Source: Bacteroidia bacterium
GTDB lineage: Bacteria; Bacteroidota; Bacteroidia; J057
DNA length: 64,000 nucleotides
NCBI GenBank assembly: GCA_019695295.1
Contig: JAIBAH010000003.1
Location: forward strand, 1 to 64,000
Direction: 5' to 3'
This document shows, in pieces, positions 34,419-42,427 of the stretch. Made by a program: the position numbers and the translations under genes. A model generated the notes under the pieces. It searched no databases. It was not told where the DNA came from and saw only the letters and a program-made list of their open reading frames with translations. The first letter of the stretch is position 1; the number at the start of each line of letters is the position of its first letter.

Positions 34419-36197
34419 ATGCAATCAGAACCCCAAAAAACCACAAACATCACCACCTACGCCTACGACATCCTTAGCCCGGGCGAGCTACAAACCTACC
34501 TCCCCGCCTGGCGTTCCGTATTCGTAACCTCCGAACTAAGCCGCCGGAAAACCGTACAAATAGACAGCAGCGGTACAATCCGCTACCGCAATGAAATTAG
34601 ACCGCTGATACCGCCGCCTCAGGAGAAATCAGAAGCAGAAACATTATTATGGGAATATATGAGTCAGCTCACAAATAATCTAAAAGAACAAATCGCACCG
34701 AAGGGGAAAAACGCTGGTGCTGAGTACTTTCCGCCTGATTTCCCGACGGATGTTTTCTCTCAATCTAACTGGAAGATTCTCACCATGGAACCCGAAGCCC
34801 ACGACAAAATCCCCGGACTAACCAGAACGTGGAAGGCTGTGCTCCGTCCGGTATTAGATGCCTTTGCAGAAATCACTATCCTCGGTGTAACCTTCACTAA
34901 AAAGATATTCCTCCCCATTGAAGGAGCCACCCTGACCGTGAGATTCGCCGGGAACCTCGTAACCGACCTCGACCTCGCCTCCCCCATCGCACTCAAAACC
35001 ACCCGCAAAACCGAACCCCTGAAAATCGCCTCGGAGCATTTGGGGTATGTTACTTCTGAGAAGATACTGGAAATGCTGGAGTTTGGGTTTAGGGTGGTGG
35101 ATGGGGGGCTGAGGGTGAGGGAGAGGAGGGAGGAAGATAAACCAAAAGTTGTTCAGAAGGAGGAAATTGAGGAAGAAATGGATCCAAATTGTTTCATAAT
35201 AGGCACAATTTGGGTTTATATAGTATATGGTGAAAACACACTATCTTCTCAGGTTAAAGACTTTTTAGCCCCAGAGATAATTAGAATAATGGATTTTAAT
35301 AATGTTGATGCTAATTTAATTTTTATTTCCAAAGATGAGTTAGATAGAAATACATCTCGTTTAGGAGTCAATGATTATGTAATCAATATTTTGAATTCAT
35401 CCGAGTTAGTTGGGATGAGGGTAGATTCAATAGGAGAAACATCAGTCTTTGGGCAAAACCCAATTGCAAGGTTAACAGAATACTCTAATGAAAGCGTTCA
35501 CCCGGAAACTCCTTGTTTTATTGATTATGAAAAGATTGTAAAATTATACCTCCCAATGGCAAGCAATCCATACGGGCATCCAGAATATATAATCAAAAAC
35601 GAAACTGTTTTCTTTGAGGCTTTAGCTCACACTTGTGCTCACGAATTATATCATGCTATCATCTATAGATCTCTAAAGTATAGATTCTTATTAGATAAAG
35701 GTTCTCGTTACAACTTCGGAGTAATAATAAAGGGAGAAGAGTTAGCAGAGGCCATTCCAACAGCTTTTACCATACATATGGATAGTTTCGGGCATAATCC
35801 TATGAATACAAAAGACATGAGTGTACGGGCAAAACAGTACTCCCTGAACACTTCGGGAAATCACATTCATCCATTTGCTTATTTCAGTGAAATAAATAGA
35901 TATGACCATTTGGGGCAAAGCCATTCTATTTCCATAAATTTGGAAAAAGCAATGGATATTTTCTTTGTTAATGATTGTGATGAAATAAAAATTTCCGATG
36001 TAATTGCGGACTTATCATTAAATGAAGAATTAAATAAATCCATAAACAAATTGAAAAAAGGTAGTGCAAAGAGTAAAATAGACGCTTTTCGCAATGATGT
36101 ACTGCACTCTTATTTTGTACTACCTTTTTTAAAGAAGTATAAAGAAAAGCATTCGGATTACAGTACAGAAAACAAAAAAAAACAACAATTAAAATGA
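34419..36197 (+). CDS. Modular zincin protein, candidate polymorphic toxin
   Basis: A 592-residue protein with no signal peptide. The N-terminal ~235 residues (to about base 35140) are encoded by GC-richer DNA, with the motifs TTNITTYAYDILSPGEL, LPAWRSVFVTSELSRRK and IRYRNEIRPLIPP. An acidic linker (EEIEEEMDP) follows. The rest is AT-rich with different codon use, a sharp change near 35130-35190. The C-terminal part carries a zinc-protease motif, H408-ELYH-412, with a Glu-rich candidate third ligand at 440-444 (GEELAEAI). The stop overlaps the ATG of a lipoprotein gene. A constant N-module, a variable-looking enzymatic C-module and a tightly linked downstream gene are the pattern of polymorphic toxins; target and export route are unknown. 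Confidence 0.7.
   Translation: MQSEPQKTTNITTYAYDILSPGELQTYLPAWRSVFVTSELSRRKTVQIDSSGTIRYRNEIRPLIPPPQEKSEAETLLWEYMSQLTNNLKEQIAPKGKNAGAEYFPPDFPTDVFSQSNWKILTMEPEAHDKIPGLTRTWKAVLRPVLDAFAEITILGVTFTKKIFLPIEGATLTVRFAGNLVTDLDLASPIALKTTRKTEPLKIASEHLGYVTSEKILEMLEFGFRVVDGGLRVRERREEDKPKVVQKEEIEEEMDPNCFIIGTIWVYIVYGENTLSSQVKDFLAPEIIRIMDFNNVDANLIFISKDELDRNTSRLGVNDYVINILNSSELVGMRVDSIGETSVFGQNPIARLTEYSNESVHPETPCFIDYEKIVKLYLPMASNPYGHPEYIIKNETVFFEALAHTCAHELYHAIIYRSLKYRFLLDKGSRYNFGVIIKGEELAEAIPTAFTIHMDSFGHNPMNTKDMSVRAKQYSLNTSGNHIHPFAYFSEINRYDHLGQSHSISINLEKAMDIFFVNDCDEIKISDVIADLSLNEELNKSINKLKKGSAKSKIDAFRNDVLHSYFVLPFLKKYKEKHSDYSTENKKKQQLK
34434..34629 (+). repeat. Duplicated N-terminal module DNA, intact copy
   Basis: This 196-bp segment matches 37186-37381 base for base without gaps at over 90% identity by eye. 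Many differences are synonymous. Similarity stops abruptly after CAGGAGAAAT. Confidence 0.9.
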
Positions 36198-37021
36198 AGA
36201 TTAAATCGTTATTCCTTTTGATCGTTGTTGCATTCGTTGGAGCCTGCAATAGTAATCTCATTAACTATGCTACTTTTCCTTCTTATAATCATGTAAAATG
36301 TATCAATCATTATAAATGGGCAGAAAGTGAGGTATTAAGTATTAAGCCGGATTCTTTACTTTTAATAAACGGGACAAAGATTAGGCCTCAACCCGGACTA
36401 ATTTCAGCGCATTGCTTTGAATCTGGGAAATATCAACTCCTTCATCATCGTATTGCCAATTCTTCTTTTAAAGTGGGATTTGAAACTAGATATGTTGGAG
36501 TATTTTCAGGTGTAGATACTACAAATTATATAATACAAAATACTAAGCATTTCTCTAATGCTGATAGTGTAATGGCTTTAATACGTTTTTTTAAAAAAAA
36601 TGAGATAAGTAATGATTTGTTCGACTTTTTTAATAAGTTTTATTTCGTCATCCCTCATGATATACTTTCTGGTACTATAGCCTCAAAAGAGTTGAAAAAT
36701 ATTGGGTTTAGTAGTAAAAATGAAGAGTTTAAGAATCAATCAATGTTTTTTGATCAATACTCCTTACTCGTCTATAAAGTAACAATAGACGAATACCGCC
36801 CTTTATACACTCAATGCTTTGCCGGTGTAACAGTAGATTATATCGGAGAAGAACCCAAATATACAAAAGAGATATACTATCTGACACTAATCTATTACAA
36901 TAAAGATTTGACAGAGTATGATGTTATAATAAAGCATTTTGATTCAGATGACTGGGCTATTTACAGATACCAAACATATTTAAAGGAAACCTATGGATGT
37001 AAGGAATTGTATAGTCCATAA
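36194..37021 (+). CDS. Lipoprotein, candidate immunity partner of the zincin
   Basis: A 275-residue protein. It begins with ATGA overlapping the stop of the zincin gene, so translation is probably coupled. The N-terminus MKIKSLFLLIVVAFVGAC is a lipoprotein signal with Cys18. The body is AT-rich and Lys/Tyr/Phe-rich (IIQNTKHFSNADSVMALIRFFKKNE, bases ~36530-36600) with no recognised fold. A periplasm-facing lipoprotein next to a presumed protease effector would fit an immunity or specificity role, but this rests only on position. Confidence 0.65.
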   Translation: MKIKSLFLLIVVAFVGACNSNLINYATFPSYNHVKCINHYKWAESEVLSIKPDSLLLINGTKIRPQPGLISAHCFESGKYQLLHHRIANSSFKVGFETRYVGVFSGVDTTNYIIQNTKHFSNADSVMALIRFFKKNEISNDLFDFFNKFYFVIPHDILSGTIASKELKNIGFSSKNEEFKNQSMFFDQYSLLVYKVTIDEYRPLYTQCFAGVTVDYIGEEPKYTKEIYYLTLIYYNKDLTEYDVIIKHFDSDDWAIYRYQTYLKETYGCKELYSP

Positions 37022-37170
37022 TCTTCTGTTGGTAAAGTATCAGTCATTCTGTTTTGGAGAGGAAAAATACTAGTAATGCTGAAGAAAACCCTTGAAATTC
37101 AATTAGAATGTTGTAGTTTATTTGGAGAGTTAAGGGAGGAGTATTAACCTTGGGGGATAGAAAAAAGTAT

Positions 37171-37425
37171 ATGAAAACCAATTCTCAAAAAACTACAAAC
37201 ATCACCACCTACGCATACGAAATCCTCAGCCCGGGCGAGCTACAAACCTACCTCCCCGCCTGGCGTTCCATCTTCGTAGTATCCGAACTAAGCCGCCGGA
37301 AAACCGTACAAACAGACAGCAGCGGTACCATCCGCTACCGCAACGAAATCAGACCGCTGATACCGCCGGTGCAGGAGAAATTCTCAAACATCTTTCGCTT
37401 ATTCTTGTTGGTGTCGCTGCGCTAA
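37171..37425 (+). pseudogene. Orphan, truncated copy of the zincin N-terminal module
   Basis: An 84-residue frame. Residues 6-70 match the start of the zincin protein (QKTTNITTYAYEILSPGEL ... EIRPLIPPVQEK). It then breaks off into 14 unrelated residues (FSNIFRLFLLVSLR) that are encoded by the hairpin repeat, and stops. A TTG at 37150 would add seven residues. It may be an inactive remnant or an orphan cassette. Confidence 0.75.
37186..37381 (+). repeat. Duplicated N-terminal module DNA, orphan copy
   Basis: Counterpart of 34434-34629, in the same orientation about 2.75 kb away. The match ends 9 bp before the hairpin repeat begins. Confidence 0.9.
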
Positions 37426-37443
37426 AACACCAACAAGGGCGGA
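37391..37443. repeat. Hairpin repeat, copy B
   Basis: Counterpart of 34145-34196. Here CTTGTTGGTGT and ACACCAACAAG form a perfect 11-bp stem around a CGCTGCGCTAAA loop. It supplies the stop codon of the orphan module. Confidence 0.75.
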
Positions 37444-37471
37444 GCAAATCACTCACTAATTTTTATTTATT

Positions 37472-38995
37472 ATGAAATGGTGGTTAATCATTTATCTATG
37501 TCTATTTGCCACTTTAAGCCTGAATGCTCAAAATGAAGTGAAAGAATGGATTATCAATAAAGCAGGTGCTCCTTACAATGTTCATAGGCTTATTGATTTC
37601 AGAAGCGGACTTCCTGTATTTACTTGGGATACATTAGGGTGCAACATTAATTACTCTGCCGCCCTCATTGACAATCAATACGGAAATCGTTTGTTTTATA
37701 GCAATGGCACGAGTGTGTTTAACAGAAAAGATAGTATAATGCCGAACTCTACTAATTATAACTATCCCTATGGAGGGAATTTTGATAGTATTAATGGGGC
37801 AGGCGCAAGGGCATCTCCTACAATACTACCTTTCCCCTCTGACTCCCTAAAATATTATCTTGTACATTTACCATCTGGCGGTAAGTTTTGGACAGATGCA
37901 TATGGTTGGGCAAGCCCTTCATTGTATTATTCTGTGATTGATATGAACTTACAAAACGGATTGGGAGATATGAGCCTAAAAAGAGTGCCTATTATTGAAA
38001 ATGATACGATAACTCCCGCTTCGATTTATACCTTTACCCGTCATGGAAATGGTAAGGATTGGTGGTTGGTAGTTCCGAGAATGAATGTAGATTCTGTGTA
38101 CATTTTTTTGCTTACGGATACTGGAGTCGTGAAGTACCCCTCTCAATGTACTATTGGGGGAAATCAGGGAGATACGTTAGTTATATATCGTCGAAACGTA
38201 ATCCGCTTTTCACAGGATGGTTCAAAATTAGGGGCTTATTTTCAAAGACAAAAAGTATATGTCTATGACTTTAATAGGTGTACAGGGGAATTGTCTGATT
38301 CGGTTACTATTCCTTTACCAACAGATTGCATATCCGGGCCTTCAGGTTATATGTTCATAGACGATTTGCTGTTTTCAAATAATAATACAAAGTTGTATTT
38401 ATCCCTGCGATGTAGGGTAGAGCAATATGATTTAACAGTAAGCGATATAAATGGTAGCAAAGTAGCTGTTTATAGTACAAGTAACAGCCCTATGAATGGA
38501 AATGAATGGGTTGGTTATATGCATTCCGGTCCTGATAGGAAGATTTATATCTCCGCTAATAATGGAGCATCATTAGATGTAATAAACTTTCCGGATGTTT
38601 CTGGAAGTGGCTGCCAATATGAACACATGGCTTATACATTTCCTAATGGTGGAAGTCCCTGTTTCCCCTTCTACCCCAACTATGAACTCGGCCCCTTACA
38701 AGGCAGCATTTGCGACACAATCAGCACGGTGAGCATTCATGATCCGGATATAGAAAGCGTAAAAGTGTATCCGAATCCTGCATCAGATGTGCTTACGGTT
38801 GAGGTTCTTCCGGGAAACTCGGCTGGTCTGATACTCCGGAATGCGCTGGGTCAGGTGGTTTTACAAAGTGCTGTGCCCGAATCCGGTAAAACGCAAATTC
38901 CTCTCAAGGGTATTCCTGATGGGGTTTATTTTTATGAGGTGATTGATGATAAAAAGGTGGGGAGTTATGGGAAGGTGGTTATTCAAAGGAGGTAA
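37472..38995 (+). CDS. T9SS-sorted secreted protein, propeller-like
   Basis: A 507-residue protein with signal peptide MKWWLIIYLCLFATLSLNAQ. Residues ~25-420 have repeated beta-rich segments such as GNRLFYSNGTSVFNRKDSIM, YYLVHLP, NGKDWWLVVPRMNVDSVYIF and GPDRKIYISANNG, consistent with a beta-propeller-type body found in Bacteroidota surface proteins. The C-terminus is a T9SS sorting domain (VKVYPNPASDVLTVEVL, LGQVVLQSAV, IPDGVYFYEVID). It begins 28 bp after the hairpin repeat, so that repeat lies in its leader. Confidence 0.78.
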   Translation: MKWWLIIYLCLFATLSLNAQNEVKEWIINKAGAPYNVHRLIDFRSGLPVFTWDTLGCNINYSAALIDNQYGNRLFYSNGTSVFNRKDSIMPNSTNYNYPYGGNFDSINGAGARASPTILPFPSDSLKYYLVHLPSGGKFWTDAYGWASPSLYYSVIDMNLQNGLGDMSLKRVPIIENDTITPASIYTFTRHGNGKDWWLVVPRMNVDSVYIFLLTDTGVVKYPSQCTIGGNQGDTLVIYRRNVIRFSQDGSKLGAYFQRQKVYVYDFNRCTGELSDSVTIPLPTDCISGPSGYMFIDDLLFSNNNTKLYLSLRCRVEQYDLTVSDINGSKVAVYSTSNSPMNGNEWVGYMHSGPDRKIYISANNGASLDVINFPDVSGSGCQYEHMAYTFPNGGSPCFPFYPNYELGPLQGSICDTISTVSIHDPDIESVKVYPNPASDVLTVEVLPGNSAGLILRNALGQVVLQSAVPESGKTQIPLKGIPDGVYFYEVIDDKKVGSYGKVVIQRR

Positions 38996-39060
38996 AACAA
39001 AAAGGTAAGCCATTAAATCCACTCAGACCTGTAGTTTGGTACTGTGCAGAATTTACTCAA

Positions 39061-39507
39061 TCAACTCCTCCGGGTTAAAAAAAAGCGTTGCATGATTTCC
39101 CTGCACTCAAAATCCATTAATCCTCCCGAAATTTCGGTTTTAGGATGGAGTAGCGAGAGTTTTTTACTCTGAAATCCGAATTTGGGTTCGGAAGCGCCAT
39201 AAATGATTTTACCGATTCTTGACCAGTAAAGTGCTCCGGCACACATCGGGCAGGGCTCAATCGTTACATAAAGGGTACAATCTTCCAGTACTTTACTTCC
39301 CAGATATCCCGACGCAGCTGAGATAGCTATCATTTCGGCATGTGCAGTGGCATCTCCGAGCCTTTCCACCTGATTATAGCCTTTCCCGATGATTTTTTGT
39401 CCTGTAACAATCACCGCTCCAATGGGCACTTCCCCTTCATCAAAAGCCTTTTGAGCCAATAAAAGGGCTTGTTTCATATAATATTCATCAGAATAGACAG
39501 AAAGCAT
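39061..39507 (-). CDS. tadA: tRNA-specific adenosine deaminase
   Basis: TadA deaminates A34 to inosine in tRNA-Arg(ACG) in the cytoplasm. The 148-residue protein shows the zinc-site motifs HAE (His56, Glu58) and PCPMC (Cys86, Cys89), with EVPIGAVIV upstream and RIGKIIYGASEPKFG after the second motif. These features fit TadA/guanine-deaminase-like proteins; TadA is the best call. Its start lies 12 bp after the stop of the LRR gene on the same strand, so the two are probably cotranscribed. Confidence 0.88.
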   Translation of the reverse strand: MLSVYSDEYYMKQALLLAQKAFDEGEVPIGAVIVTGQKIIGKGYNQVERLGDATAHAEMIAISAASGYLGSKVLEDCTLYVTIEPCPMCAGALYWSRIGKIIYGASEPKFGFQSKKLSLLHPKTEISGGLMDFECREIMQRFFLTRRS

Positions 39508-39519
39508 AGTTACAAATCA

Positions 39520-40902
39520 TTAAAAAGAACCACTGACAATACAATTCGGATGTTTCAGACGGAAAGCCTCCACCTCAGCAGCAGGAACAAGGGTATCATT
39601 CAGCGACAAATACGATAGGTTTTCGAGATGCATTACCGGTTCTATGCTGTTGATCTGAGTATTATCCAGATACAGATACCGTAACTCCACTAAATGAGAA
39701 AGCGGTGACAAGTCCTTTACCTTGGAATTAATCAGGCTCAGGGTTTCGATATTTTCCAGCTTGTGGAGAGGACTTATATCCTCAAAAGGATTATGACCGA
39801 TATACAGATTTCGTAAATTATTTAAAAAAATGAGAGGACTTAAATCCCGGATATTAGAGGAAGCACACTGCAAACTGCTGAGATTATACAACTTCTCTAT
39901 CCCTTTGAGGGACTTTATCGGAGTATGATTAATGTCCAGACTCGTCAGTTCAGAAAGAGACGAAAGAAAACTTAGCGAAGTAATCAACGTATTGGAAAGC
40001 ATCAGATTCTCCAGATCCTCCGAATAGGCAAGCTCTTTTGTATCTTTCAATGGATTATTGGAAAGATTCAGATAATCAAGATTTACAAGCCCGGAAAGTC
40101 CATTGGCAGACTTAATCTGATTATGAGACAAATCCAGCGTGTTCAGGGTCTCGTGGGAATTAATCTGATGTAAATCCTTTATCTGATTGTAACTTGCGTA
40201 TAAAGTATTCAGCGAAGCCAGACTTTTCAGCGGTTCAAGATTCGAAATCTGATTATTGCTGATATTCAGATAACTCAAGGTAATCAGAGAAGACAGCGGA
40301 TTCAGGTCTGTGATTTTATTATTGTCCAGATGAAGAGTGTCCAGTAATGTAAGACCCGATAATGGTTCAAGGTTGCTGATTTCATTATAGGAAAGAACCA
40401 GATCTTCCAGCTCCGTAAGGGTACGCAGCGCAGAAATATTCGTAATTTTATTTTCGCTCAGGCATAAATCCTTGAGGTAATAGAGTTGTTCTATTCCATT
40501 CAGGTCAATCAGCTCACAATTGTTGATATTCAAATCCTCCAGCAGACTAAGTCTGGAAAAGCAGGAAAAATCAGGGGGATTATGATACGACAACTGAAAC
40601 GAAGCAAGACGGGTAAAATATTGTAACGGACTTAAATCCGAAATGATTTTTTTGATTTTCCCTTTTTTGTCGTAATCTGCATAGATAGACAAATCTTCTG
40701 TATTCAGGATTTGTTCTATTTCAGCATCAGAGAGTTTTTTCAGGTTTCTCATCTTGTCCAGTACAAGATTGGCAAGCGTTTTCCGCCACTCATTCGGCAA
40801 AGCAAGCCACCATTGACGGCGTTTTTCCGCAGTATTCAGTCCTGAAAACTGATTGCTCAGTCCTTTACCGGGAATATAATCGTCTGTCTTTCTTGCCTGC
40901 AT
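39520..40902 (-). CDS. Cytosolic leucine-rich repeat protein
   Basis: A 460-residue protein with no signal peptide or sorting domain. Residues ~1-85 form a helical, Trp-containing cap (RRQWWLALPNEWRKTLANLVL). From about residue 95 there are some 15 internalin-like 22-residue repeats (LTELEDLVLSYNEISNLEPLSGL, LDTLHLDNNKITDLNPLSSL). Such repeats bind proteins; the partner is unknown. The repeat style resembles the LRR section of the Roco-TIR protein but there is no attached NTPase. Confidence 0.85.
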   Translation of the reverse strand: MQARKTDDYIPGKGLSNQFSGLNTAEKRRQWWLALPNEWRKTLANLVLDKMRNLKKLSDAEIEQILNTEDLSIYADYDKKGKIKKIISDLSPLQYFTRLASFQLSYHNPPDFSCFSRLSLLEDLNINNCELIDLNGIEQLYYLKDLCLSENKITNISALRTLTELEDLVLSYNEISNLEPLSGLTLLDTLHLDNNKITDLNPLSSLITLSYLNISNNQISNLEPLKSLASLNTLYASYNQIKDLHQINSHETLNTLDLSHNQIKSANGLSGLVNLDYLNLSNNPLKDTKELAYSEDLENLMLSNTLITSLSFLSSLSELTSLDINHTPIKSLKGIEKLYNLSSLQCASSNIRDLSPLIFLNNLRNLYIGHNPFEDISPLHKLENIETLSLINSKVKDLSPLSHLVELRYLYLDNTQINSIEPVMHLENLSYLSLNDTLVPAAEVEAFRLKHPNCIVSGSF

Positions 40903-41246
40903 AATTCATTTAAACACTAATTCGGGGTGCAAATTTACGACTTTTTTCCGGATATATACTTACATAATATAAAAACCGAAGAAATTCAGGGCTTTATACT
41001 CACTAAAACCTCAAAAAGCGGTAATTTTATCCATTCTAAGTAGAAATATCCCTGATTATAGGGATTTTTACAAATCAATTTTTGCCTAACTTTGAAGGGG
41101 AATCTCCGGTTGCTGAAAAAACAGGATTTGGAGAAATTGTTTTTTATTTTATAATTTGCATCCGTCAAACCCGGGCAGTTAACGATATCTTAATCGTTTT
41201 CCCTCCCGGACACTTCAAATAAATATCACTATTATAAAAAAGATTT
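40903..41246. other. Divergent intergenic region
   Basis: 344 bp between the LRR gene (minus) and the outer-membrane protein gene (plus). A minus-strand -7 element is at 40930-40937. On the plus strand TTTG (41127-41130), 20 bp, ATAATTTG (41151-41158) could be a promoter, and TAACTTTG at 41087-41094 is a second -7 candidate. No coding sequence or RNA gene was recognised. Confidence 0.45.
40930..40937 (-). promoter_or_regulatory. -7 element of the LRR-tadA operon
   Basis: On the minus strand TAAATTTG is a perfect match 27 bp before the LRR start codon. No -33 TTG is seen at the usual distance. Confidence 0.45.
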
Positions 41247-42353
41247 ATGAAAAAGTATGTACAATTTTTACTCCTTGCTCTTTGTGTGACAGCAAAACTC
41301 CAGGCTCAGTCGGATGTCTCCGCAACAGAAACGGTTAAAGCCACTGAGTTTTCCATTCCGGCGGCTCCCGCTTATATGCTACTCGACGCAAGCTCTCCTT
41401 TGGTAAACCAACCCGGGAATATCCGTGATTTTAAAGTGGATTGGTCTTTACGTTCCTACCGGCTTCAGCCCAATCTCGCTTTGGAAGGTCAGCCCCTTTG
41501 GGAAATTTTTTATAACCGCCCCGATTTGTCCCGGTATCAGAAAGCTTCCGGATTTATGAGAACCCTTTCTACTCTCAGCCTTTCCGCCGGAACTCTTCAG
41601 AAAGAAATATCAGTCCCCATCGATTCTTTTACTACAGAAACCAAAACCGTAAATCAACTTGCAGTAGCAGTAAAAATAAACCTCTACCGTCAGCATGACC
41701 CACTGTTGGATGAAGATGTCTATAAACCCTCAATGGACGAATATTTTACCCAGAAGGAAGCCCTGAATACTCAGATTACGGCTCTGAAGGATTCTGCTTC
41801 CAAAACCAAAAGTTATAAGGTAAAAAACTCCCTCGAAAAAGAAATTGAAAGCCTGAAGTCTCAGCTTGGCTCCCTCAATATTACCCAGAAAGAGGTAATC
41901 AAAGGACTCCGTACCCAATACCTCGCCGATAAATGGAATACCTCTATGGTGGACCTGGCCTGGGGAAAAGTATATAATTTTACCCGTCCTACCCTGGACA
42001 GTTTAGACCTGATGAGTTCGGGCTACGGAATATGGGCAAACGGAGGCTATGGAATCGGAAGAAAAGGATTATTGAGCGGCACCATGAGATATACTCAGAT
42101 TGACACCCTCAGTACTTTTGCCATGGGTGCCAATTTCCGTTACGGAAGTCCCCGGTTTAATTTTTTTGCGGAGACCCTCTACAATATTCTTCAGGACGAA
42201 ACTGCAAAGGATAAATTCACCATTGCTTACGGAGGCGATTTCAGGGTTGGGAATAACGTCATTATTGGGTATTCAATCCGAACCGTTTATGACGAAAATC
42301 TGAAATTCCGCAACCTGATTCCCGTTGCCAATATCAATTGCCTGATGCGTTAG
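41247..42353 (+). CDS. Outer-membrane or periplasmic protein, unknown function
   Basis: A 368-residue protein with signal peptide MKKYVQFLLLALCVTAKLQAQ. Residues ~175-215 contain a short coiled coil (QITALKDSASKTKSYKVKNSLEKEIESLKSQL, bases ~41775-41865). The C-terminal ~110 residues alternate as beta-strands (YGIWANGGYGIG, GTMRYTQI, FAMGANFRYGSPRFNFF, VIIGYSIRTVYDENLKFRNL), suggesting a small barrel. Family not recognised. Confidence 0.7.
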   Translation: MKKYVQFLLLALCVTAKLQAQSDVSATETVKATEFSIPAAPAYMLLDASSPLVNQPGNIRDFKVDWSLRSYRLQPNLALEGQPLWEIFYNRPDLSRYQKASGFMRTLSTLSLSAGTLQKEISVPIDSFTTETKTVNQLAVAVKINLYRQHDPLLDEDVYKPSMDEYFTQKEALNTQITALKDSASKTKSYKVKNSLEKEIESLKSQLGSLNITQKEVIKGLRTQYLADKWNTSMVDLAWGKVYNFTRPTLDSLDLMSSGYGIWANGGYGIGRKGLLSGTMRYTQIDTLSTFAMGANFRYGSPRFNFFAETLYNILQDETAKDKFTIAYGGDFRVGNNVIIGYSIRTVYDENLKFRNLIPVANINCLMR

Positions 42354-42371
42354 CCGGCATTTCCTGCATAA

Positions 42372-42408
42372 AAAAAACACGGTTTCAGCGATTGAAACCG
42401 TGTTTTTT
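42372..42408. terminator. Bidirectional intrinsic terminator
   Basis: AAAAAACACGGTTTCA pairs perfectly with TGAAACCGTGTTTTTT (42393-42408) around a 5-nt loop. The A and T flanks let it serve both the plus-strand gene ending at 42353 and the convergent gene ending at 42428. Confidence 0.92.
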
Positions 42409-42427
42409 ATGGAAAACAGTAGAAAAA

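Noticed and set aside
34145-37443. Hairpin repeats as integron attC sites
   Set aside because: The arms do not show the RYYYAAC/GTTRRRY pair expected of attC, and no integrase gene is in the window.
18753-39020. AAAAGGTAAGCCAT near 18751 and 39000 as a dispersed repeat
   Set aside because: A 14-bp match only, with flanks that diverge at once; not enough to claim an element.
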